DNA from: Lentisphaerota bacterium
Lineage (GTDB): Bacteria > Verrucomicrobiota > Lentisphaeria > Victivallales > Victivallaceae
NCBI GenBank assembly: GCA_015061805.1
Contig: SUVV01000006.1
Span: 58,471-122,470 of the forward strand
Reading direction: 5' to 3'
DNA length: 64,000 nucleotides
Shown: positions 17,176 to 25,316 of the stretch, in pieces
Layout: every line of letters begins with the position of its first letter
Position numbering within the stretch: the first letter of the stretch is position 1
Translations under genes and position numbers: made by a program
Notes under the pieces: generated by a model
Database searches by the model: none
What the model was told of the DNA's origin: nothing
Seen by the model: only the letters and a program-made list of their open reading frames with translations

Positions 17176-19143
17176 TTATTTCTCCACTTTGATAATAAGA
17201 GTTTCGTAACACGCCATCGAACGGCCGATCACAATTTTGGAACCGTCGACCTTGAAATCCAATTTTTTCCATTCGCCATCAGCAGTAAGTTCGGAAACTT
17301 TCCCGGCACCGGCAAACTTGACCTCCACCTGCTCGATCGCATCAAATCCCAGATTGCAGAACATCAGCATCGTACTGCCGTCGGCAAGTTTGCGGGAAAC
17401 CGACAGCGCCGGATGTTCAACCAGCAATGTGCCGTCAGCGGCACCGGCTTCGATCACTTCGATCAGCTTGATGAGCCAATCTTTGCGGGGAACGCCGCCG
17501 CGCGGAGTGAATTCATCAGTAGTACGGAAAGCGGTGGTGCAAATTCTGCCGCCGAGAGCATTGTTGTAAACGACAGCTCCGGGGCAGACCAGAGTCTGTT
17601 CAGAAAGCGCTGCCCCGTAGAACGGAGTGTAGTACATATTGGTCACAATTTCCAGACCATCGGCGACCGGGACCAGTTCCGGAGCATCGACCCAGGTCCG
17701 GCAGTAGATCGGCTCGGTGCCTTCAGCGTAATGTTCAGAATTGAACGGGTGAGTCGGAGTCTGCGCCTTGACGCCCATATACTTATCAAATCCTCTGGCG
17801 GTCAATGCTTTTGCCGCATCGCCGTCGATAAGCATTTTGCCCTTGAAAAGCGTCAGGATTTCGTCATCGTTCAAACCGTCCACCGCATCTTTGCCGCGAA
17901 TGGCATAGATACCGTCGAGGGTGAAATCCTTTTCAGCGGAGAAAGGAATACCGTAGATACCCAGATATTCACTCCAGGAATTTGCCGGAGTGATATTGGG
18001 TGCCCGGTTGGTGATAGCGTGCCAGTCGCCTTTGCCGGAACGGATCGGGATACGGATACCGGAAGTTTCGCTCCGGTTGACCAGCGTATAGAGCGCCGGA
18101 TAGAATTTGGCATATTTCGCCAGAATATCAGTGTATTTACGGCTGACGATTATTCCTGGACGGCGGCAGTTGACAAACCAGAGTTTGGCACCGTTGAGTC
18201 CGTTGAAAATCGCAGAAGTCTCTTTGGCATGGAAACTGATGGCGGATTTGCTGAAAAGCGAATGGGGGAAAGTGTCGCTTTCATCCAGCACAGTCTCCAC
18301 ACCGCAGTGATATTTGCGGTAAGCTTGAGTCTTGAAGACATTCGCGGCAAAGTCACGGGGGGATTGTTCCACGTAATTGGCATTGCAGATCCGCATGACC
18401 GCTCCGGACTGATCTTTGGCAGCAAGCGCGCGGGCAGTATCATGATTGAAGAAATATTCTCCGCCGGGCATGCAGCTGCCGCCGGGGATGGAGGGATCGA
18501 CCGAATCGATTCCTTCACGCAGCAGAGCGGCGACCCGGTTGACGGTATCTTCGCGGAGTTTGTCAAAGTTGCAATAGAGTTCGCTGTTGACATCGGATTC
18601 GCAAACCGCCTTGCGGTACTCTTCCGGGGTGAAAGAGGTTCCGTGGCGGCGGTTGTATTCAGCAGTGTGCAGTTCGCAGAAGCACTCAACACCTGCCGAC
18701 CAGGAGCGGATATCATCATCTCCAAGAATGAAAAACGGCTTCTCTTTTGCCACCATCGCACCGACCTTGCGGATATAATCGGTAAATCCGGGATCAAGCG
18801 AACAGAAGCGGGTGGAAACCCCTTCCTGTTTACCGTTATGAGTAACGACCCGGGTCCAGTGTTCACTTTCGACCTCGGCACCGATCACGTGACCGAGAAT
18901 ACTCTGGATCAGGACACCGCACTTGATCCCCGGTTCAACGGAGAGCAGATCGCGGAGTTTACCGAAACTGGCAGCAAGGCGTCTTGCCTTGACCATGGCA
19001 TCGGCCCCCTGCGGATGAAACGAAAGGCTGTACAGTATCCGGGGAATTCCGGTCCGGCGGTAAAACTCGAGAATATCCTGTGCCGTTTCCTCTTCCCTGC
19101 CCGGATTGTAGGGAATGACGTTGAAAAATTTGAAATCGTCCAT
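17176..19143 (-). CDS. Cytosolic paralogue of the same unnamed family
   Basis: This 655-residue protein starts MDDFKFFNVIPYNPGREE, with no signal peptide, at the point where the mature part of the lipoprotein paralogue begins. The two align along their whole length, with the same candidate acidic motifs (LGDDDIRSW and DESDTFPHS), the SVDPSIPGG block and the same C-terminal beta region. The difference in export suggests one acts on oligomers outside and the other on imported fragments inside. That division of labour is inference. It is the first gene of the three-gene operon. Confidence 0.75.
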   Translation of the reverse strand: MDDFKFFNVIPYNPGREEETAQDILEFYRRTGIPRILYSLSFHPQGADAMVKARRLAASFGKLRDLLSVEPGIKCGVLIQSILGHVIGAEVESEHWTRVVTHNGKQEGVSTRFCSLDPGFTDYIRKVGAMVAKEKPFFILGDDDIRSWSAGVECFCELHTAEYNRRHGTSFTPEEYRKAVCESDVNSELYCNFDKLREDTVNRVAALLREGIDSVDPSIPGGSCMPGGEYFFNHDTARALAAKDQSGAVMRICNANYVEQSPRDFAANVFKTQAYRKYHCGVETVLDESDTFPHSLFSKSAISFHAKETSAIFNGLNGAKLWFVNCRRPGIIVSRKYTDILAKYAKFYPALYTLVNRSETSGIRIPIRSGKGDWHAITNRAPNITPANSWSEYLGIYGIPFSAEKDFTLDGIYAIRGKDAVDGLNDDEILTLFKGKMLIDGDAAKALTARGFDKYMGVKAQTPTHPFNSEHYAEGTEPIYCRTWVDAPELVPVADGLEIVTNMYYTPFYGAALSEQTLVCPGAVVYNNALGGRICTTAFRTTDEFTPRGGVPRKDWLIKLIEVIEAGAADGTLLVEHPALSVSRKLADGSTMLMFCNLGFDAIEQVEVKFAGAGKVSELTADGEWKKLDFKVDGSKIVIGRSMACYETLIIKVEK

Positions 19144-19243
19144 ACACTTTCTCCCAAATAAGTAAAAACATTACTATTTAACAATGCTCTCAGATAAAGT
19201 AGTACAACACCGCTTCAAATACAAGATGAAATAGAAAATTTTT

Positions 19244-19260
19244 ATGTTAAAAATTAACAT
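19244..19260. promoter_or_regulatory. Palindromic operator candidate upstream of the polysaccharide operon
   Basis: ATGTTAA-AAA-TTAACAT is a perfect 7-bp inverted repeat with a 3-bp centre, about 100 bp ahead of the first gene (minus strand) and on the other side about 90 bp ahead of the promoter of the divergent reductase gene. It lies within a 388-bp intergenic gap (19144-19531), otherwise AT-rich. The binding protein is unknown. Confidence 0.45.
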
Positions 19261-19352
19261 TTTCTCATCGGAACACCACTTTTTCATCACCGCAGAATTT
19301 TCACAATTCATCGCTTCCGGATACTTTTTTTATGAATTTTCTGCATAACCGC

Positions 19353-19381
19353 TTGATTAAATCAACGATTGGGTGTATAGT
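19353..19381 (+). promoter_or_regulatory. Promoter of the reductase-hisF-ftsQ-purD group, with a ~145-nt leader
   Basis: TTGATT (19353-19358) and TATAGT (19376-19381) are 17 bp apart. Transcription should start near 19388, leaving a leader of about 145 nt before the ATG at 19532. The leader holds a small ACAGG/CCTGT hairpin but no riboswitch I recognise. Confidence 0.6.
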
Positions 19382-19531
19382 AAGGAAGTTTATTTTATTT
19401 ACCGGCAACCCGGGAGTTTCAAATCAAAAACAGAAACGGACTCACCGGATCGATGCAATGAAGTGATGGGGAACAGGAATTTTTCCTGTAAACTGTGCCT
19501 TGCAATAAAAAGAAGGAAAACAGGTACTTTT

Positions 19532-20695
19532 ATGAACAAAATTTTGGTGACCGGCGTGACCGGGTTGGTTGGAAGCGCATTCGTCGTAGCATTACTCCGT
19601 GAACGGGATGATTATGAAATCGTGTGTCTCGTCCGTAAGGGCGGCGGAAAAACCGCCGCAGAACGTGCCGAAGCGATCATCCGCGATGAGTGTATTTTTG
19701 ACGGTTGTCCGGAAATAGCTGACCGGATCCTGAAAAAGATCAGCGTTGTAGAAGGTGACGTTACCTCCATCGAACCGGAAACTCTCGCCAAAGATGAAGC
19801 CCTCAAAGGTGTCAATATCATCTTCCACTGCGCCGCCGACGTCAACCTCGGCAAGGACCCCACCGGTAAAGTCTTCCGTATCAACTACCACGGCACCGAA
19901 AACATGGTCGCCCTTGCCAAGCTTCTGAATGTCAAAGAATTCCACTATGTCGGCACCGCCTACATCGCCGGAAAACTTCAGGGAACCGCCATCGAAGACA
20001 ATCCGATCGACAGCGGATTCAACAACCCCTATGAAGAAAGCAAGTTCAAAGCTGAATTTCTCGTCCGCAATTCCGGTATTCCTTTCAGCGTCTACCGCCC
20101 GGCGATCGTTACCGGACGCCGTTCCGACGGCCGCATCCGCAAGCCGCTGGCTTTCTACCGTATTCTGGAATTCCTCGGTAAGATCAAGAGCCACCAGTGC
20201 TCCAAACGCGGTCTCAATCCCGCTGACTGGATGCCGCTGGGCATCAACTTTGCCACCGTTCCCTCTGAACACGTCTACTTTGTGCCGATCGACTACGTGC
20301 AGGAAGCCATCACCGCGCTCTTCCAGAAGCCGGTGACCAACAGCGCTTACCACATCACCGGTGACAGTCCCGTCACCACTCAGCAGATCCGCGATTCCAT
20401 CTGCCGCACCCTCCGTTTGGACAATGTCTATGTCGGCATGGACAATCCCGGAGCTGAAACTCCCAACAGCGATCTGATGTCCCGTTTCATCGGCGACCTC
20501 TTCCCTTATTTCAGCAGCGATATCGTCTTTGACCAGAGCAATGTCCGCAAAGTTCTCGGCGATAAAGTTCTGGACTGGGAATACGGTCTCAAAGGACTGG
20601 ATACCCTGATCCGCTCTTTCTACATTGACTACTTCCCCAATGTTGAATGGCTGCAGAAGCTGGTAACGGAAGAACCGGATCGTATGCCCCGTTAA
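19532..20695 (+). CDS. NAD(P)-dependent extended SDR, thioester-reductase/epimerase-like
   Basis: The frame is open from 19373, but that is upstream of the expected transcription start. The ATG at 19532 (MNKILVTGVTGLVGSAF) places the Rossmann TGVTGLVG loop at the very N-terminus, as usual, giving 387 residues. HCAADVNLGKD, NYHGTENMVALA, YVGTAYIAG and the YEESKFKAE active site (YxxxK) match extended SDRs of the NAD-binding-4 / thioester-reductase group. These reduce carrier-bound or CoA thioesters or modify nucleotide sugars; no carrier domain is fused, so the substrate is open. hisF follows 25 bp later. Confidence 0.7.
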   Translation: MNKILVTGVTGLVGSAFVVALLRERDDYEIVCLVRKGGGKTAAERAEAIIRDECIFDGCPEIADRILKKISVVEGDVTSIEPETLAKDEALKGVNIIFHCAADVNLGKDPTGKVFRINYHGTENMVALAKLLNVKEFHYVGTAYIAGKLQGTAIEDNPIDSGFNNPYEESKFKAEFLVRNSGIPFSVYRPAIVTGRRSDGRIRKPLAFYRILEFLGKIKSHQCSKRGLNPADWMPLGINFATVPSEHVYFVPIDYVQEAITALFQKPVTNSAYHITGDSPVTTQQIRDSICRTLRLDNVYVGMDNPGAETPNSDLMSRFIGDLFPYFSSDIVFDQSNVRKVLGDKVLDWEYGLKGLDTLIRSFYIDYFPNVEWLQKLVTEEPDRMPR

Positions 20696-20720
20696 TTATA
20701 TTATATCAAGGTTTGTTTCT

Positions 20721-21482
20721 ATGGAAAAGAAAGTTTCGATCATGCCCTGTCTGGATATGCAGTGCGGACGGGTGGTGAAAGGTGTTCACTTTGTTGATAT
20801 TGCCGATGCCGGCGACCCGGTGGAGTGCGCGCGCGCTTACTGCGCCGCCGGTGCCGATGAACTCGCCCTGCTCGACATCACCGCAACTGTGGAAAAACGG
20901 GATACGCTCACTGAAGTCGTCCGCAAGGTCGCCGATGTCTGCACCATTCCCTTCACCGTCGGCGGAGGTATCCGCGACGTTGAATCCGCACGGCAGGTGC
21001 TGTCTGCCGGTGCCAACAAAGTATCCACCAGCAGCGCCGCCTTCCGCAGACCGGAATTGATCAGGGAACTTATCAGTGAATTCGGTGTCGATGCCGTCAC
21101 CGTTGCTATAGATCTTGACGTCAACCCGGCGATGCCCTCCGGCTATGAAGTCTACATCGACGGCGGCAGAACCGCCACCGGTGCCGATGCCGTCGATTTC
21201 GCCAGGCAGGTCGATGATTTCGGCGTAAAAGTCATTCTGCCGACCAGCAAGGCCGGCGACGGAGCTAAAACCGGTTACGACCTTCCGGTCATCCGGGCGA
21301 TGGCGCAGGCATGTTCCGCCAAGATCGTCGCTTCCGGCGGCGCAGGAAAGATGGAACACTTCATCGAAGCCGCAGAAGCAGGTGCGCAAATCCTGCTGGC
21401 AGCATCGGTATTTCACTTCAAAATGATTTCCATTCCGGAATTGAAAATGGAGTTGAAACGCAACGGATACGGTGTATATTAA
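20721..21482 (+). CDS. hisF: Imidazole glycerol phosphate synthase cyclase subunit HisF
   Basis: The 253-residue TIM barrel has the HisF pattern: PCLDMQCGRVVKG with catalytic Asp12, LLDITAT, TVGGGIRD, AIDLD with the second catalytic Asp131, YEVYIDGGRTATG, and ASGGAGKMEHF near the end. HisF makes IGP and AICAR from PRFAR with ammonia from HisH. The strand-6 motif, usually LTSMDxDGT, reads LPTSKAGDGA, keeping the Asp but losing neighbouring residues. No hisH, hisA or hisI is near, so it could be the housekeeping HisF in a scattered pathway or a diverged paralogue. Confidence 0.82.
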   Translation: MEKKVSIMPCLDMQCGRVVKGVHFVDIADAGDPVECARAYCAAGADELALLDITATVEKRDTLTEVVRKVADVCTIPFTVGGGIRDVESARQVLSAGANKVSTSSAAFRRPELIRELISEFGVDAVTVAIDLDVNPAMPSGYEVYIDGGRTATGADAVDFARQVDDFGVKVILPTSKAGDGAKTGYDLPVIRAMAQACSAKIVASGGAGKMEHFIEAAEAGAQILLAASVFHFKMISIPELKMELKRNGYGVY

Positions 21483-21572
21483 GCACACGGAATGTACCGT
21501 TGGATAAATGTGCGGCGTTCCGGAATTTTTCTGGAGCGCCGTATTACTTTACAACAGGGAATTTTTTGAGCA

Positions 21573-22352
21573 ATGTCTGACTGCAGCAAACGCAAGAACA
21601 GTAAAGATGAGAAACTGTTCCATTTGAACCTCAAATGGATAATGCTGTTGTCTGCGGCGGCGGTTGCGCTGATATTACTGATTCTGGCGATAATTTTTCT
21701 GCCCGGAGTGATGTATACCCGCAATCCCCGGCTCGTATTCAAAAATCTGGAGATCGACAGCACCGGCTACTGGCAGAAACAGCCCAAACTGCTGCTTGAA
21801 CGAATCGGTCTTGAATACGGTACCAATATGTTCGCCATCAATCCGGCAGATATCCGGGAAAAACTGGAGAACGAGATCCCCAGCATCGAAAGTGCCGAAG
21901 TCCGCTTTGTCCTGCCTGATACGTTGAAAATCAAAATCAACGAACGTATCCCCCGGGCATCACTTTATTCAGCCAATTCACCGCTGGTAGTTGACCGCAA
22001 CGGCAAAGTGATGAAGCGCGCAGAATCCAGCGCCATCATTCAGAAACTTCCGGTCATCAAGCACTTCAGAAGCGAAAACCAGGTTCAACTTCAGGCTGCA
22101 CTGAAATTGATCATGAGCGCATTGAGCAATTATCCTGAAATCGCCATTCAGGAGATATCGCTGTCGGTAAAAAATGAGTTGAGAGTTTCCCTCTACTACC
22201 GCGAACGCAAACGCTGTGTGGTACTGCTGCCATCGTCGACCGACGAAGATTATGATTTTCTGCTTTCAAAACTCCAGACCGTGATTCTCACTTACGGCAG
22301 CAATTGGCAGATATTTGATTTACGCTTCCGGGGCGTTGTAACCGGAAGATAA
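21573..22352 (+). CDS. ftsQ: FtsQ/DivIB-type cell division protein
   Basis: The 259-residue protein has a short charged cytosolic N-terminus, one membrane helix (about residues 24-48) and a periplasmic part that begins with a POTRA-like domain (RLVFKNLEIDSTGYW, then GTNMFAINPADI and SAEVRFVLPDTLKIKINER). That topology and the POTRA motif order are those of FtsQ, which links FtsB/FtsL to the divisome. The usual murC-ddl-ftsA-ftsZ neighbours are absent. purD follows with overlapping frames. Assignment rests on architecture. Confidence 0.82.
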   Translation: MSDCSKRKNSKDEKLFHLNLKWIMLLSAAAVALILLILAIIFLPGVMYTRNPRLVFKNLEIDSTGYWQKQPKLLLERIGLEYGTNMFAINPADIREKLENEIPSIESAEVRFVLPDTLKIKINERIPRASLYSANSPLVVDRNGKVMKRAESSAIIQKLPVIKHFRSENQVQLQAALKLIMSALSNYPEIAIQEISLSVKNELRVSLYYRERKRCVVLLPSSTDEDYDFLLSKLQTVILTYGSNWQIFDLRFRGVVTGR

Positions 22353-22393
22353 TGGAATTTAACACAAAAAATACAACAGGAAAGGTTGGATTT

Positions 22394-24034
22394 ATGAAAA
22401 AAGTTTTAGTCATCGGTTCCGGCGGTCGCGAACACGCGCTGGTTTGGCAGTTGAAACGCAGTCCCCAGGTCGGCAAAGTTTTCTGCGCTCCCGGTAATGC
22501 CGGTATCGCCGCCGATGCCGAATGTGTCAATATAAAAGTCGATGAACTGGAAAAACTTGCCGATTTCGCGCAGTCCAACGCTATCGACTTCACCGTGGTC
22601 GGCCCCGAAGCCCCGCTCTGCGCCGGTATCGTCGATGTTTTCAAATCCCGTGATCTGGCGATCTTCGGCCCGGATAAAGTTGCCGCTCAGCTTGAAGGCA
22701 GCAAGGATTTCGCCAAAAAGTTCATGGTCAAATACAACATCCCCACCGCCGCGTACGACACGTTCACCGAGCCGGAAAAGGCCTGCAAATATATCGATGA
22801 ACAGTTCGATGCCGGAGTCAAGGGAATCGTGGTCAAAGCCGACGGGCTGGCTGCCGGCAAAGGCGTGTTGGTCGCAGAAAACCGCACCGGAGCCAAAGAC
22901 TTTGTCAAAGAGTGCTTCAACGGTGCTTTCGGCAATGCCGGAACCCGCGTGGTTATCGAAGAAATGCTCACCGGTGAAGAGGCATCCATCCTCGCCCTCA
23001 CCGATGGCAACACCATCATCCCGCTGGTATCCAGTCAGGATCACAAACGCATCTTTGACCGCGACCGCGGTCCCAATACCGGCGGTATGGGCGCCTACTC
23101 CCCTGCCCCGGTCGTAACTGATGAAGTCAGCGCCCGGATCGATCAGGAGATCCTTCAACCCTTCCTCAAAGGTATCAATGAAGAAAAACTCAACTTCAAG
23201 GGTGTTATTTTCTGCGGCTTGATGATCGAAAACGGTATTCCTAAAGTGTTGGAATTCAACGTCCGTTTCGGCGACCCGGAAATCCAGCCGGTCATGCGCC
23301 GTTTTGAAGGCGACTGGTACGATGTCCTCCGCAAGACCGCCGACGGCAAACTTGCCGAAGCCGAACTCAAATGGAGCAAAAATGCCGCAGTTTCAGTTGT
23401 TATCGCGGCAGGCGGATATCCCGGCAAATATGAATCCGGCAATGAAATCACCGGTTTGAAAGAAGCCGCCGACACCGGCGCTGTGGTATTCCATTGCGGA
23501 ACAACAGAAAAAGATGGCAAGATCGTCACTTCCGGCGGTCGTGTTCTCGGTGTTTCCGCCACCGGCAGTTCCATCCGCAACGCGATCTACAACGCCTACT
23601 ACGGTGTGAAGCCGATCGCCTTCAAAGATATGTTCTACCGCAAAGATATCGGTGCCAAGGCGTTGAACCGGGCGGCAACTCCGGTTGCCCGCAAGCGCAC
23701 GGCGTGGGCGATGCTCTTTTTCTTTGCGTTTGCCGGTATTCTTCTGGTCTATCCCTGGGCTGACCTGCTTCCGGGAAAGTTCCAGAACTGGGAACAGATC
23801 ACGATCATCCGCTCGGCAGTTCTGTTGTTGGCGCTGCTGCGTCTGGCCGTCACCACTGCCCGCAAGAGACTGACCTATCGTCTCTACTGCATGAACTTCA
23901 TTATCTTCCTGTTCATCTGGCTCTGCACCCAGTTGATGCTCCAGCCTTATCAGCAGATCACCGTAAAAAGTGCGGTCAAAGAGGTCAAAAGCACAGAAGT
24001 TCAGTCTGGTGCGGTCAAAAATCAGGCAAAATAA
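22394..24034 (+). CDS. purD: Phosphoribosylamine-glycine ligase PurD with a C-terminal membrane extension
   Basis: The start is the ATG at 22394, with AGGAAAGG upstream. Residues 1 to ~426 are a complete PurD: GSGGREHALVW, VVGPEAPL, KADGLAAGKGV (ATP-grasp), DRDRGPNTGGMGAYSP and EFNVRFGDPE. PurD ligates glycine to phosphoribosylamine in purine synthesis. A tail of ~120 residues follows in the same frame, with three hydrophobic helices (about 438-456, 471-488, 497-516) and a Lys/Glu/Gln-rich end. PurD is normally soluble and stops near residue 425, so this tail would tether it to the membrane. There is no internal stop or obvious new start at the junction (near 23672). Confidence 0.9.
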   Translation: MKKVLVIGSGGREHALVWQLKRSPQVGKVFCAPGNAGIAADAECVNIKVDELEKLADFAQSNAIDFTVVGPEAPLCAGIVDVFKSRDLAIFGPDKVAAQLEGSKDFAKKFMVKYNIPTAAYDTFTEPEKACKYIDEQFDAGVKGIVVKADGLAAGKGVLVAENRTGAKDFVKECFNGAFGNAGTRVVIEEMLTGEEASILALTDGNTIIPLVSSQDHKRIFDRDRGPNTGGMGAYSPAPVVTDEVSARIDQEILQPFLKGINEEKLNFKGVIFCGLMIENGIPKVLEFNVRFGDPEIQPVMRRFEGDWYDVLRKTADGKLAEAELKWSKNAAVSVVIAAGGYPGKYESGNEITGLKEAADTGAVVFHCGTTEKDGKIVTSGGRVLGVSATGSSIRNAIYNAYYGVKPIAFKDMFYRKDIGAKALNRAATPVARKRTAWAMLFFFAFAGILLVYPWADLLPGKFQNWEQITIIRSAVLLLALLRLAVTTARKRLTYRLYCMNFIIFLFIWLCTQLMLQPYQQITVKSAVKEVKSTEVQSGAVKNQAK

Positions 24035-24049
24035 ACCGCTGTTCCATCG

Positions 24050-24090
24050 ACAGATATTGCCGGAGAAACCGGCAATATCTGTTTGTTTAT
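24050..24090 (+). terminator. Rho-independent terminator after purD
   Basis: A 14-bp perfect stem (ACAGATATTGCCGG, 24050-24063, and its complement at 24069-24082) with a 5-base AGAAA loop is followed by TTGTTTAT. It lies 16 bp past the purD stop and 30 bp ahead of the next start, so it should separate the two units. Confidence 0.85.
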
Positions 24091-24119
24091 CCGGTCAAAT
24101 CCGGTTTTTCTCCTGAATC

Positions 24120-25307
24120 ATGTTAAATTATATTTTACGACGGACATTTTATTCACTTTGGGTCATCGCCGGAGTTTTGGTGCTGACCTTTCTGTTGTTC
24201 AATCTGTCGGCAGGAGACCCGGCGGCGGCAGTACTCGGCAAGAATGCGCTTCCGGAAGAAATTGAAAATTTCCGGCGTTCCATCGGCGGCGATCTGCCGC
24301 TGTTTTACGGAAAATTCTGCCGGACTGAAGCCTTTGAAAAATGGAAAAATACGCCTCAAACCGCCGTTACATTGCCCAAAAAATTCGATTGCAGATCACT
24401 TGAGGCAAAAATAACTCTGGATGACCGAACGGTTTATTTTCAGAAAATTCCAGACGGATCGAAATCGGTGGAGTTTTCCGCTCCGCAAGGAAAAAAGATT
24501 GCGGAGATCGAAGTTTTCCGCGTGCAGGATTCACCGTGGAACAGTCAGTTGAAACGGGCGTTGGATGAAATCATCTCTTTCAAATCGACCTTTCCTTATA
24601 TCACCATCTTCAACTTCGGCAGTACGCTGCTTTCGCGGGAACCGATCTCGGAGGTCTTGCTCCGGGGCATGGGGCCTTCGCTCTCTCTGATGCTGCCGAT
24701 ATTTGCCGGAGAAATAATCTTCGGAATAATCTTTGCGCTGACTGCCACCGCCTTTGCCGGAACTTTGACCGACCGTATCATCACCCTGCTTTCCATTGCA
24801 TCCATGAGCGTAAGTTATCTGGCGGCGATCATTTTCGGTCAATGGATACTGGGCTATCAACTTGAATTGTTTCCGGTATGGGGATTTGACGGCGTTGCCA
24901 ACTACGGTTTGCCGGTATTGATCGGTATACTCTGCGGCACCGGGAGCAATATCCGCTTTTTCCGCACCGTATTTCTGGACGAATTGCGCCGGGAATATTT
25001 GCGGACTGCGGCGGCGAAAGGGTGTTCAACTGCCGCATTCTACGGCAAACATCTGTTGCGGAATTCGCTGATACAGATCATCACCCGCATCAGCGCCGGA
25101 CTGCCGTTTCTTTTCACCGGCAGTTTGCTTCTGGAATCGTTTTTCGGTATTCCCGGGCTGGGATTTGCCGGGATTGAAGCGCTCAACACCTCGGATATCC
25201 AGCTGCTTAAAGCACTGGTTCTGTTGAGTGCATTGTTGTTTGTAATTATGAATTTGCTGGCTGACATCGCTTATGCCTGGGTCGACCCGCGAATAAAATT
25301 GGAGTAA
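24120..25307 (+). CDS. DppB/OppB-type ABC permease, orphan, with a large periplasmic insertion
   Basis: The 395-residue protein begins like DppB (MLNYILRRTFYSLWVIAG, first membrane helix). After LSAGDPAAAVLG it has an insertion of about 110 residues (roughly residues 45-160) with no membrane helix, then the normal binding-protein-dependent permease core with five helices and an EYLRTAAAKG coupling-helix motif. DppB family members are usually 310-340 residues long. No dppC, ATPase or binding protein is adjacent. Its partners must be elsewhere or lost. I saw no convincing Shine-Dalgarno at this start. Confidence 0.75.
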   Translation: MLNYILRRTFYSLWVIAGVLVLTFLLFNLSAGDPAAAVLGKNALPEEIENFRRSIGGDLPLFYGKFCRTEAFEKWKNTPQTAVTLPKKFDCRSLEAKITLDDRTVYFQKIPDGSKSVEFSAPQGKKIAEIEVFRVQDSPWNSQLKRALDEIISFKSTFPYITIFNFGSTLLSREPISEVLLRGMGPSLSLMLPIFAGEIIFGIIFALTATAFAGTLTDRIITLLSIASMSVSYLAAIIFGQWILGYQLELFPVWGFDGVANYGLPVLIGILCGTGSNIRFFRTVFLDELRREYLRTAAAKGCSTAAFYGKHLLRNSLIQIITRISAGLPFLFTGSLLLESFFGIPGLGFAGIEALNTSDIQLLKALVLLSALLFVIMNLLADIAYAWVDPRIKLE

Positions 25308-25316
25308 AAGAGAGTC

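Noticed and set aside
15119..19143. Tandem repeat or recent duplication at DNA level
   Set aside because: The two paralogues align as proteins but differ widely in sequence, so this is an old duplication, not a recent repeat.
17413..19161. 582-residue plus-strand ORF opposite the cytosolic paralogue
   Set aside because: It is antisense to a protein with a well-conserved paralogue, and has no ribosome site or recognisable domain.
19388..19531. Leader of the reductase gene as a riboswitch (c-di-GMP or other)
   Set aside because: It contains only a small hairpin and no conserved riboswitch core that I could recognise.
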